A DNA stretch of 6,361 nucleotides from Streptomyces violaceus (GCA_000715635.1 KL569189.1:18877-25237); one strand, 5' to 3'. Positions 1-5,919 are shown, numbered from the stretch's first letter. The notes: a model not told the origin generated them from the sequence alone. Numbers and translations are program-made.

Positions 1-642
1 CTCCAGGGGAATGCCGTAGACGCGGCCGCCGATGCGGCCCATGTCGCGCCAGGCGTGGGTGGGGATGTTGGCGAGGTTCGGGTAGTCGGCGATCGCGTCG
101 CCGGACAGGTAGGGCGTGAGGTCCTGGGCGCGCCGCTGCACGAACTGTGCCTCGCGGGGCAGGGTGAAGCCGGAGAACATGTTGATGATGTCGGGCAGGG
201 CACCGGCGTCGCCCGCCATGACCGTCGCCATCTTCTTCTGGTAGTCGGCCTGGGAGATGATCGTGTACTCGATCTTCACGCCGAGGGCCTTCTCCACGGC
301 CGCCCAGAACCGGTTCGCCGAGGCGGGCTTGGGCGGCGTGCCGAACGAGACGGTCATGACACGGACGGTGGAGCCGTCGCCCGGGGTGCGGGAGACGGAC
401 TTGACCAGGTCGGAGGGGTAGGACGTGTATCCGGCCTGGACACCCTCCTCGGTGGGGGCGAGGTCGGGCTTCGGGCCGGTGGCGGGGCGGTGGGCCGGCC
501 AGGGGGCGAGCTTCTTCCCGGCGTTGGAGACGTCGCCGTCGCCGGATCCCGAGGAGCAGGCGGTCAGCAGACCGGGGACGGAGACGGCGGCACCACCGGC
601 GGCCACGGTACGCAGCAGGGTGCGTCGGGACATGCTGGGCAT
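1..642 (-). CDS. Sugar ABC transporter substrate-binding lipoprotein, LplA-like (N-terminal part)
   Basis: This is the extracellular sugar-capturing component of the importer, a lipoprotein anchored outside the membrane. The first 214 codons are visible and the C-terminus lies beyond the left edge. The N-terminus has a twin-arginine stretch (SRRTLLR, residues 5-11), a short hydrophobic segment and a lipobox LTAC with the lipidated Cys at residue 29, so it looks like a Tat-type lipoprotein signal. A low-complexity linker follows (SSGSGDGD). The mature part has features of bacterial family 1 solute-binding proteins, such as DYQKKMATVMAGD and LPDIINMF. The ATG at 642 is chosen over the one at 633 because GAGGTG lies 8 bases upstream of it. 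The gene starts 27 bases after the second permease, so it is the last visible gene of the operon. Its pairing with LplB/LplC-type permeases suggests an oligosaccharide ligand. The exact sugar cannot be read from the sequence. Confidence 0.9.
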   Translation of the reverse strand, partial: MPSMSRRTLLRTVAAGGAAVSVPGLLTACSSGSGDGDVSNAGKKLAPWPAHRPATGPKPDLAPTEEGVQAGYTSYPSDLVKSVSRTPGDGSTVRVMTVSFGTPPKPASANRFWAAVEKALGVKIEYTIISQADYQKKMATVMAGDAGALPDIINMFSGFTLPREAQFVQRRAQDLTPYLSGDAIADYPNLANIPTHAWRDMGRIGGRVYGIPLE

Positions 643-650
643 GGGTGAAT

Positions 651-656
651 CACCTC
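651..656 (-). promoter_or_regulatory. Ribosome binding site of the substrate-binding protein gene
   Basis: GAGGTG on the minus strand lies 8 bases before the ATG at 642 and 17 bases before the second in-frame ATG at 633. This spacing decides for the upstream start. Confidence 0.7.
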
Positions 657-669
657 GTGTCGGCTTGGG

Positions 670-1557
670 TCAGCTCTTGATGGCGCCGGTGAGCACGCCC
701 TTGGTGAAGTACTTCTGCAGGAACGGGTAGACCAGCAGGATCGGCACGGTGGCGATCACGAGCACCGCCATCTGCACGGTCTGCGGAGCGGTGACGGTCG
801 CCTCGCCGGTCGTCGCGTCGGTGAGCCCGGCCCCGGCCACCACGTAGGTGCGCAGGACCTGCTGGAGTGGCCAATGGCCGCTCTCCAGGTACAGCGAGGC
901 GTAGAACCAGGAGTTCCAGTAGGCGACGGCGTAGAACAGGCCGACGACGGCCAGAGCTGCCTTGGACAGCGGCAGCACCACCGACACCAGCACCCGCCAG
1001 TCCCCCGCCCCGTCCAGCCGGGCCGCCTCGTACAGCTCCTCGGGGATCGACTGGAAGAAGCCGCGCAGCACGACCAGGTTGAACACGTTGACCAGGACGG
1101 GCAGGACGAGCGAGGCGTACGAGTCGAGCAGGCCGAGTTCCTTGACGAGCAGGAAGCTCGGGATCATGCCGGGAGGGAAGAGGAACGTGAACAGCACCAG
1201 CAGCAGCACGGGTTTGCCGCCGAAGACCCCCGGGCGGGACAGCGCGTAGGCCAGGGTCACCGTGCAGGCGAGGCTGAGCAGGGTGCCCGCGATCGTCACG
1301 CCCGCGCTGACGCCGAGGGCGTGGGTGACGATGCCGCCGTCGAAGATGTCGCGGTAGGCGTCGAGCGTGGGCTCGGTGGGCCACAGCACCCAGCCGCCGT
1401 TGTCGACGACCTCCTGGGTGGATGCCAGGGACGTCGACACGATCACCAGGAACGGCACGCACACCAGCAGCACGACCGCGGCCAGGGCGAGCGCCTTCGC
1501 GGTCTGGGTGAGCGGCCGGGGTTTCTCCATCCAGCCGGGCCGGGCGGACGCGCTCAC
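670..1557 (-). CDS. Carbohydrate ABC transporter permease, MalG/LplC type
   Basis: This is one of the two membrane subunits of the CUT1 sugar importer, 295 aa, the usual size for the family. Hydrophobic segments are seen near residues 20-42, 80-106, 115-135, 148-166, 199-219 and 260-279. The cytoplasmic EAA loop that docks onto the ATPase is at residues 177-196 (EAARLDGAG, then VVLP). The C-terminus (YPFLQKYFTKGVLTGAIKS) is typical of LplC/YtcP-like permeases. It starts with GTG at 1557, sharing the four bases GTGA with the stop of the upstream permease gene, with a G-rich Shine-Dalgarno-like run just upstream. This predicts translational coupling and roughly equal amounts of the two permeases. 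No ATPase gene is visible. In Streptomyces such importers usually share the ATPase MsiK encoded elsewhere, so that partner is inferred. The substrate is unknown. Confidence 0.93.
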   Translation of the reverse strand: MSASARPGWMEKPRPLTQTAKALALAAVVLLVCVPFLVIVSTSLASTQEVVDNGGWVLWPTEPTLDAYRDIFDGGIVTHALGVSAGVTIAGTLLSLACTVTLAYALSRPGVFGGKPVLLLVLFTFLFPPGMIPSFLLVKELGLLDSYASLVLPVLVNVFNLVVLRGFFQSIPEELYEAARLDGAGDWRVLVSVVLPLSKAALAVVGLFYAVAYWNSWFYASLYLESGHWPLQQVLRTYVVAGAGLTDATTGEATVTAPQTVQMAVLVIATVPILLVYPFLQKYFTKGVLTGAIKS

Positions 1558-2525
1558 CTGTAGACCCCCTGTTCGCCGAGGCGATGGGCGACCTTGTTGG
1601 CCGCGTAGACGAGCAGGGCGCCGACGAGCCCCTTGAACAGGCCCGCGGCTGCCGCGAAGCCGTAGTCGCCGCCGACGATGCCCTGGTAGTAGACGAAGGT
1701 GTCGATGACCTCGGCGGTCTGTGGTCCGACCGCGTCGCGTTGCAGCAGCATCTGCTCGAAGCCGACGGAGAGGATGTCGCCGAGCCGCATGATGAGCAGC
1801 AGCACGACGACCGGGCGGATGGCGGGCAGGGTGACGTGCCAGAAGCGCCGCCAGGGTCCGGCGCCGTCGATGGCTGCCGCCTCGTACTGCTGCTCGTCGA
1901 CCTGGGCGAGCGCGGCGAGGAAGATGATCGTGCCCCAGCCGGCGTCCTTCCAGATGACCTGGGCGACGACGAGCGGCCGGAAGGCGTCCGGGTTGCCGAT
2001 GATGTCAACGGTGTGCAGACCGGCCCCGCTCAGGCCGCTGTTGAGCAGGCCGGTGTCCCCGAGCAGCTGCTGGAACAGCGCGACGACGATCACCCACGAG
2101 ATGAAGTGCGGCAGATACGCCACCGACTGCACGAACCGGCGCACCGAGCTCCAGGTGAGGGTGTGCAGCAGCAGGGCAAGACCGAGCGGCACCGGGAAGT
2201 AGAAGACCAGCTGGAGGACGGCGATCCAGAGGGTGTTGAGGACCGAGTCCCAGAACGCCGCGTCCTCGAACATGCGCTGGAAGTTGCCCAGACCCACCCA
2301 GGGGCTGCCCAGGAGGCCGTCGAACGGCACGTACTCCTTGAACGCGATGACGTTGCCGGCGAGGGCGCCGTAGTGGAACAGCAGGAAGTAGGCGACACCG
2401 GGCAGCATGAGCAGGAACAGTGCCCGGCTCTGAAAACCTTTACGCTTGCGCTGCACCCCGTCGGCACCACGGCGGGAGGGACTCACCCCCTTCACACCTG
2501 CACGTTCCCGTAAGTCAGTTGCCAC
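1554..2525 (-). CDS. Carbohydrate ABC transporter permease, LplB/MalF type
   Basis: This is the first gene of the importer operon, a 323-aa inner-membrane subunit forming half of the translocation channel. After a basic, hydrophilic N-terminus (residues 1-33) come hydrophobic segments at about 35-62, 98-121, 138-153, 185-207, 236-256 and 288-309. The EAA loop is at residues 215-234 (EAAAIDGAG, then VTLP). The stretches YFLLFHYGALAGNVIAFKEY, SPWVGLGNFQRMF and SVAYLPHFISWVIVV are characteristic of the LplB/YteP branch, which imports plant-polysaccharide fragments. The GTG at 2525 is preceded by AGGGGGA and GAGGTGA, which support this start. Codon 5 is TTA (2511-2513), the only TTA seen in the operon. 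A second in-frame GTG at codon 11 (2495), with GGGAA 7 bases upstream, could start translation past the TTA. Its promoter carries a LacI/GalR-type operator. Confidence 0.93.
   Translation of the reverse strand: MATDLRERAGVKGVSPSRRGADGVQRKRKGFQSRALFLLMLPGVAYFLLFHYGALAGNVIAFKEYVPFDGLLGSPWVGLGNFQRMFEDAAFWDSVLNTLWIAVLQLVFYFPVPLGLALLLHTLTWSSVRRFVQSVAYLPHFISWVIVVALFQQLLGDTGLLNSGLSGAGLHTVDIIGNPDAFRPLVVAQVIWKDAGWGTIIFLAALAQVDEQQYEAAAIDGAGPWRRFWHVTLPAIRPVVVLLLIMRLGDILSVGFEQMLLQRDAVGPQTAEVIDTFVYYQGIVGGDYGFAAAAGLFKGLVGALLVYAANKVAHRLGEQGVYR
2511..2513 (-). other. TTA leucine codon, codon 5 of the first permease gene
   Basis: Reading GTG GCA ACT GAC TTA from 2525 puts a TTA at the fifth codon. TTA is rare in Streptomyces and is decoded by the bldA tRNA, which is mainly available late in growth. 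It may therefore limit translation of the whole coupled operon. Confidence 0.85.
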
Positions 2526-2559
2526 GGCTCCCCCTCACCTCGGCGTGTCCGGTGAAGGG

Positions 2560-2588
2560 AAGTTAAAACGCTTTCACTGCGTGGTCAA
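2560..2588 (-). promoter_or_regulatory. Predicted promoter of the importer operon
   Basis: On the minus strand, TTGACC (2588-2583) is followed after 17 bases by TAACTT (2565-2560). This is a good match to a principal sigma factor promoter. Transcription would start near 2553 and give a leader of about 28 bases before the GTG at 2525. The LacI-type pseudo-palindrome at 2562-2577 lies over the -10 and spacer. Confidence 0.65.
2562..2577. promoter_or_regulatory. LacI/GalR-type operator of the importer operon
   Basis: The minus strand reads GTGAAAGCGTTTTAAC. Its two 8-base halves, compared with the reverse complement of each other, agree at 6 of 8 positions around a central CG, the layout of LacI/GalR-family operators. 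It overlaps the -10 element and spacer, so a bound repressor would block the polymerase. It differs clearly from the CebR site on the other side of the region, which implies a different regulator. No regulator gene is in the window. Confidence 0.6.
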
Positions 2589-2791
2589 CACTTCTGACAC
2601 AGCCGGGACTTCACGCCCGACGTCACGCCTTCCGCGCGAGTTTCACCCCGAGCCCACCACGCCCCCGCCCGGCGCGGCCGGTCCGAGCGCTACCGGCATA
2701 CCGATCGAGCCGGACGACGAGGCGACCACCAACAGACCCGCCGAACCTCGACGACACATCGGGCGCATCCGCTTGGGCAGCTCGCGTTCTC

Positions 2792-2830
2792 GGCGTGCCG
2801 GGCCCGCCCCGAGCGGTGGGCCGGCACGCC
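2792..2830. repeat. Strong GC-rich inverted repeat in the divergent region
   Basis: The left arm at 2792-2805 (GGCGTGCCGGGCCC) pairs with the right arm at 2818-2830, with one extra G in the left arm and a 12-base loop. The stem would be 13 base pairs. There is no T-run after it in either direction. It sits 7 bases before the rightward -35, so it could insulate the enzyme promoter from read-through or be a protein-binding site. Its role is not settled by the sequence. Confidence 0.5.
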
Positions 2831-2837
2831 CGACCTC

Positions 2838-2867
2838 TTGACGCGTCAATGACAACAATGGCTTGAT
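2838..2867 (+). promoter_or_regulatory. Candidate promoter of the esterase-mannanase operon
   Basis: TTGACG (2838-2843) is a good -35. The best -10 with acceptable spacing is CTTGAT (2862-2867) after 18 bases, which matches the consensus at only three positions. Transcription would begin inside the CebR-type operator at 2872-2885. The -35 is itself half of a perfect 12-base palindrome, TTGACGCGTCAA (2838-2849). Confidence 0.4.
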
Positions 2868-2871
2868 GTCA

Positions 2872-2885
2872 TGGGAGCGCTCCCA
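2872..2885. promoter_or_regulatory. CebR operator (cellobiose-responsive repressor site)
   Basis: TGGGAGCGCTCCCA is a perfect 14-base palindrome identical to the CebR binding sequence known from Streptomyces cellulase and cebEFG promoters. CebR is a LacI-family repressor released by cello-oligosaccharides. The site ends 20 bases before the esterase ATG and sits at or just after the expected transcription start, where a repressor would block initiation or early elongation. It therefore most likely controls the esterase and the mannanase behind it. Confidence 0.93.
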
Positions 2886-2905
2886 CATCCAGGGAAGGGA
2901 CCACC

Positions 2906-4015
2906 ATGCGCAGAACCCGCCGCTCGTCCCCGCACTTACGGATCGTCACGGTTCTCGGCCTCCTGGCCGCCCTGCTCCTCCCCCTCGGCCTGACCGTCGC
3001 ACCCCCCGCGACGGCCGCCCCGGCCGCGGACCCCGTGCGCGTCATGCCGCTCGGCGACTCGATCACCGGATCGCCGGGCTGCTGGCGAGCGGTGTTGTGG
3101 AACCGGCTCGTGAACAGCGGATACACGGACATCGACTTCGTCGGTACCCTCCCCACGCAGGGGTGCGGACAGGCGCACGACGGCGACAACGAGGGTCACG
3201 GCGGCGAGTTGGTGACGAACGTCGCCGACCAGAACCTGCTGCCGGGGAGGCTGGCCGCCACCCGCCCGGACATCGTTGTCATGCACTTCGGCACGAACGA
3301 CGTGTGGAGCAGCATCGCCCCCGATCGCATCCTCGCCGCCTACACCAAGCTCGTGACGCAGATGCGGGCCTCCGATCCGGACATGCGGATCCTCGTAGCG
3401 CAGCTCATCCCGATGAACCCGAGCAGCTGCGCGGCCTGTGCGCAACGCGTCGTCGACTTCAACGCGCGGATTCCGGCCTGGGCCCGGGCGACCAGCACCG
3501 ACCGCTCCCCGGTCACCGTGGTCGACCAGTGGACGGGCTTCAGCACGGCCGGCGACACCTATGACGGTGTGCACCCCAACGCCTCCGGCGACGACAAGAT
3601 CGCCGCCCGCTGGTACCCGGCCCTGGCGGCCGTCCTCGACGCGGGTGTCCCGCAGGACCCGGGCGACCCCGGTGACCCCGGCGAGGAACCCGGGGCCTGC
3701 GTCGCGCGGTTCCGTGCCGTCTCCTCCTGGCAGGGCGGCTATCAGGGCGAGGTGACGGTGACGAACACGTCGGCCTCCGCCGCCTCGGGCTGGACCGCGA
3801 CCGTCGTACCGGCGGGCGGCGCGCGTCTCACCCAGGTCTGGAACGGCACCCACACGACGGCCGCCGACGGCACGGTCACCGTCACGAACGCGGCGTGGAA
3901 CGGCACGCTGGCCCCCGGCGCGAGCGCCACGTTCGGTTTCGTCGCCACCACCCCGGCAACGGCCGGCACCCCGGCGGCGACCGTCACGTGCACGGCGAAG
4001 ACCCCGGCCGCGTGA
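2906..4015 (+). CDS. Secreted SGNH/GDSL carbohydrate esterase (CE3-like) with CBM2
   Basis: This 369-aa secreted hydrolase probably removes acetyl groups from plant polysaccharides. Residues 1 to about 37-40 form a signal peptide with an arginine-rich start, a hydrophobic core and an Ala-x-Ala cleavage region. The SGNH domain (about 43-245) shows block I GDSIT with nucleophile Ser52, the block II region GHGGE (97-101), block III GTND (129-132) and block V DGVHPN with Asp220 and His223. The stretches MPLGDSIT and IDFVG resemble CE3 acetylxylan esterases. A short repeat linker, three DPG units in a row (251-259), leads to a C-terminal CBM2 with flanking Cys265 and Cys362 and three likely surface tryptophans (275, 312, 331), which should bind crystalline cellulose. 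AGGGAAGGGA lies 5 bases before the ATG. Codon 11 is TTA. It is first in an operon with the mannanase 56 bases downstream, behind a CebR operator. Substrate specificity (xylan or mannan acetyl groups) is inferred. Confidence 0.9.
   Translation: MRRTRRSSPHLRIVTVLGLLAALLLPLGLTVAPPATAAPAADPVRVMPLGDSITGSPGCWRAVLWNRLVNSGYTDIDFVGTLPTQGCGQAHDGDNEGHGGELVTNVADQNLLPGRLAATRPDIVVMHFGTNDVWSSIAPDRILAAYTKLVTQMRASDPDMRILVAQLIPMNPSSCAACAQRVVDFNARIPAWARATSTDRSPVTVVDQWTGFSTAGDTYDGVHPNASGDDKIAARWYPALAAVLDAGVPQDPGDPGDPGEEPGACVARFRAVSSWQGGYQGEVTVTNTSASAASGWTATVVPAGGARLTQVWNGTHTTAADGTVTVTNAAWNGTLAPGASATFGFVATTPATAGTPAATVTCTAKTPAA
2936..2938 (+). other. TTA leucine codon, codon 11 of the esterase gene
   Basis: Counting from the ATG at 2906, codon 11 is TTA, within the signal peptide. 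I see no later start codon with a ribosome binding site that would keep the signal peptide, so its translation should require the bldA tRNA. It is the only TTA seen in this gene. Confidence 0.88.
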
Positions 4016-4062
4016 CAGCCGGCGCGGACCAAGGCCCGACTCCCCCTCCACTCCCCCCTACT

Positions 4063-4066
4063 GGAG
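4063..4066 (+). promoter_or_regulatory. Ribosome binding site that fixes the mannanase start
   Basis: GGAG lies 5 bases before the ATG at 4072, which is directly followed by a signal peptide. The same frame is open upstream to an ATG at 3895, but that part lies inside the esterase gene. The site follows a pyrimidine-rich tract (about 4040-4062) in the short gap between the two genes. Confidence 0.8.
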
Positions 4067-4071
4067 CCGCT

Positions 4072-5703
4072 ATGAGATCCCGTACCGCATCCGTCCCCCG
4101 TGTGGTCGGCGTGGCCGCCGCCCTCCTGGGACTCCTGCTCTCCTTACTCTCCTTCAGCACACCGGCACAGGCCGCCCCCACCGGATTCCGCATCGAGAAC
4201 GGCCGACTGCTGGAGGCCAACGGGAACGACTTCGTGATGCGGGGCGTCAACCACGCCCACACCTGGTACCCGGGCGAGACGCAGTCGCTGGCCGACATCA
4301 AGGCGCTGGGCGCCAACACCGTCCGCGTCGTCCTCTCCGACGGCCACCGCTGGACCAAGAACAGCGCGCAGGACGTGGCCGGCGTCATCGCCCAGTGCAA
4401 GGCCAACCGGCTCATCTGCGTGCTGGAGGTACACGACACCACCGGCTACGGAGAGGAAGCCGCGGCCGGGACCCTCGACCACGCGGCCGACTACTGGATC
4501 GGCCTGAAAGAGGTGCTCACCGGCCAGGAAAACTACGTCATCATCAACATCGGCAACGAGCCCTGGGGCAACACCAATCCCGCAGGGTGGACCGATCCCA
4601 CCATCGCCGCCGTCAAGAAGCTGCGCGACGCCGGATTCGCGCACACGATCATGGTGGACGCGCCCAATTGGGGCCAGGACTGGCAAGGCGTCATGCGCGA
4701 CAACGCCAAGTCCGTCTACAACGCCGACCCCACCGGCAACCTGATCTTCTCGATCCACATGTACAGCGTCTACGACACCGCCCAGGAGATCACCGACTAT
4801 CTGAACGCCTTCGTCAACGCCAAACTTCCCATCCTCATCGGTGAGTTCGGAGGCCCGGCCGACCAGTACGGCGACCCGGACGAGGACACCATGATGGCCG
4901 TCGCCCAACAGCTACGGCTCGGCTACCTGGCCTGGTCCTGGAGCGGCAACACCGACCCGATCCTCGACCTGGCGATCGAGTTCGACCGCACCCGGCTCAG
5001 CTCCTGGGGCCAGCGCGTCTTCAACGGCGCCAACGGCATCGCCGCCACCTCGAAGGAAGCCGCCGTCTACTCCTCGGGCGGCGGCGACACGACTCCCCCG
5101 ACCGCTCCCGGCACACCGACCGCCTCGGAGGTGACCTCGTCATCCGTGAAGCTGGCCTGGGCCGCCGCCACCGACGCGACCGGGGTCACGGGCTATGACG
5201 TCGTCCGGGTCAGCGGCGCGACCGAGACCGCCGCCACCACCACGACGGGCACCTCCGCCACCGTCACCGGCCTCGCCCCGTCCACGTCCCACACCTTCGC
5301 CGTCTACGCCCGTGACGCCGCGGGCAACCGCTCGCCCCGCTCGGCCACGGTGACGGTCACGACCTCCCCCGGCGGCTCACCGTCGGCCTGCGGCGTCGGC
5401 TACCGGGTGACGAGCAGCTGGCCCGGCGGCTTCCAGGGCGAGATCGTCCTCCGCAACACCGGCACCTCGGCGATCAACGGCTGGACGCTGCGCTGGGCCT
5501 TCCCGGACAGCCAGCGCATCACCAACCTCTGGGGCGGTACGGCGACGCAGAGCGGCTCCGAGGTCAGCGTCGCGGCCGCCTCGTACACCGCGACGGTCCC
5601 CGCGGCGGGCTCGGTCACCCTCGGCTTCACGGCCACCCGGTCGACCGCGAACCCCAGTCCGACGGCGTTCACGCTGAACGGCGCCGCCTGCTCGGTGAGC
5701 TGA
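4072..5703 (+). CDS. Secreted GH5 endo-beta-1,4-mannanase with FN3 and CBM2
   Basis: This 543-aa secreted glycoside hydrolase most likely cuts the main chain of mannan or glucomannan. Residues 1-34 are a signal peptide ending PAQA. The catalytic domain (about 36-333) belongs to GH5. The acid/base is Glu163 in GNEPWGN and the nucleophile is Glu258 in IGEFGG. Stretches such as RGVNHAHTWYP, LEVHDTTGYGE, VDAPNWGQDW and FSIHMYSVYD match actinobacterial and Bacillus mannanases of subfamily GH5_8 better than cellulases. An FN3 domain follows (about 341-430, TPPTAPG start), then a CBM2 bounded by Cys440 and Cys540. Its expected binding aromatics are Trp450, Trp487 and Tyr505, the last where the esterase CBM2 has Trp. 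The ATG at 4072 is supported by GGAG and the signal peptide. Codon 25 is TTA. It lies 56 bases after the esterase with no visible terminator between them, so both should share the CebR-controlled transcript. An endoglucanase activity cannot be fully excluded. Confidence 0.9.
   Translation: MRSRTASVPRVVGVAAALLGLLLSLLSFSTPAQAAPTGFRIENGRLLEANGNDFVMRGVNHAHTWYPGETQSLADIKALGANTVRVVLSDGHRWTKNSAQDVAGVIAQCKANRLICVLEVHDTTGYGEEAAAGTLDHAADYWIGLKEVLTGQENYVIINIGNEPWGNTNPAGWTDPTIAAVKKLRDAGFAHTIMVDAPNWGQDWQGVMRDNAKSVYNADPTGNLIFSIHMYSVYDTAQEITDYLNAFVNAKLPILIGEFGGPADQYGDPDEDTMMAVAQQLRLGYLAWSWSGNTDPILDLAIEFDRTRLSSWGQRVFNGANGIAATSKEAAVYSSGGGDTTPPTAPGTPTASEVTSSSVKLAWAAATDATGVTGYDVVRVSGATETAATTTTGTSATVTGLAPSTSHTFAVYARDAAGNRSPRSATVTVTTSPGGSPSACGVGYRVTSSWPGGFQGEIVLRNTGTSAINGWTLRWAFPDSQRITNLWGGTATQSGSEVSVAAASYTATVPAAGSVTLGFTATRSTANPSPTAFTLNGAACSVS
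4144..4146 (+). other. TTA leucine codon, codon 25 of the mannanase gene
   Basis: Counting from the ATG at 4072, codon 25 in the hydrophobic core of the signal peptide is TTA. The neighbouring leucines use CTC or CTG. It is the only TTA seen in this gene. Confidence 0.88.
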
Positions 5704-5730
5704 CGCGCCGCGCGCGACGGTGCCGGCGCG
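5704..5730 (+). terminator. GC hairpin after the mannanase gene, candidate terminator
   Basis: Directly after the stop codon, CGCGCCG (5704-5710) and CGGCGCG (5724-5730) form a perfect 7-base-pair stem with a 13-base loop. There is no T-run, as is common for actinobacterial terminators, so this is a positional and structural guess. Confidence 0.4.
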
Positions 5731-5792
5731 CTTCCCGGCGTCCGGCGCGGCGGTACCGTCGCCGTGGCTGTGATCCATACGACATCGCACCG

Positions 5793-5804
5793 GAAAGCGG
5801 TTTA
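5793..5804. promoter_or_regulatory. Possible second copy of the importer-type operator
   Basis: GAAAGCGGTTTA matches the core of the importer operator (GAAAGCGTTTTA, minus strand 2575-2564) at 11 of 12 positions. It lies about 115 bases before the acyltransferase gene. The surrounding halves are less symmetric than in the importer copy, and no clear promoter is visible next to it, so function is uncertain. Confidence 0.35.
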
Positions 5805-5894
5805 CGCGGCCCCGCAGCGGTGAGGCGGCGGGGATGTCTCATCGGCACCCCACTGCCGTCACTCCGGCAAGACACGCCCGCACCCGTTCCGGTT

Positions 5895-5915
5895 CCCCCC
5901 ACCGTGCGCGGGGGG
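5895..5915 (+). promoter_or_regulatory. Hairpin covering the G-run before the acyltransferase start
   Basis: Six C (5895-5900) and six G (5910-5915) form a perfect stem around the loop ACCGTGCGC, ending 4 bases before the ATG at 5920. The G-run is the only Shine-Dalgarno-like sequence for that ATG, so it would be hidden in the RNA fold. This either tunes translation or indicates that the true start is the later ATG at 5941. Confidence 0.4.
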
Positions 5916-5919
5916 CGTG

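Larger units (their letters stand above)
2526..2905. other. Divergent intergenic control region
   Basis: This 380-base stretch separates the leftward importer operon from the rightward enzyme operon. The left edge (2526-2590) holds the importer leader, promoter and LacI-type operator. The right edge (2790-2905) holds a strong hairpin, a palindromic -35 region, the CebR-type operator and the esterase ribosome binding site. In the middle, about 2591-2790, I see no convincing gene, promoter or operator. Open frames crossing it lack a good ribosome binding site and show arginine-, serine- and proline-rich composition typical of GC-rich noise. Confidence 0.7.

Noticed and set aside
650..2008. A 452-codon open frame on the minus strand
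   Set aside because: It overlaps both permease genes in another frame and its product is a Ser/Arg/Pro- and then Arg/Gly-rich sequence without a domain, typical of shadow frames in GC-rich DNA.
2432..2443. GAAAACCTTTAC, resembling a LacI-type site inside the first permease gene
   Set aside because: The halves match only partly, the centre is not CG, and the sequence is explained by Lys, Gly and Phe codons of the permease.
1584..2513. A 309-codon open frame on the plus strand
   Set aside because: It is antisense to the first permease, is rich in Asp, Glu, Val and Gln with no recognisable motif, and the permease on the opposite strand is unambiguous.
2446..2841. Small open frame (131 codons, plus strand) crossing the importer promoter
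   Set aside because: It begins inside the permease gene on the opposite strand, runs through the promoter and operator, and has low-complexity Arg/Pro/Ser composition.
2643..2888. Small open frame (81 codons, minus strand) in the divergent region
   Set aside because: It would start inside the CebR operator, has no ribosome binding site and no recognisable sequence.
2936..4051. A 371-codon open frame on the minus strand
   Set aside because: It mirrors the esterase gene and is an Arg/Gly/Val-rich artefact. The esterase shows complete catalytic blocks and a signal peptide.
3895..4071. Upstream extension of the mannanase frame to ATG 3895
   Set aside because: The added 59 residues lie inside the esterase gene and lack a signal. 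ATG 4072 has GGAG and is followed by a proper signal peptide.
5735..5764. GC-rich stretch with CGGCG, GGTACC and CGCCG as a second terminator
   Set aside because: The stem is only about 5 base pairs with a 7-base loop and no T-run, too weak to call.
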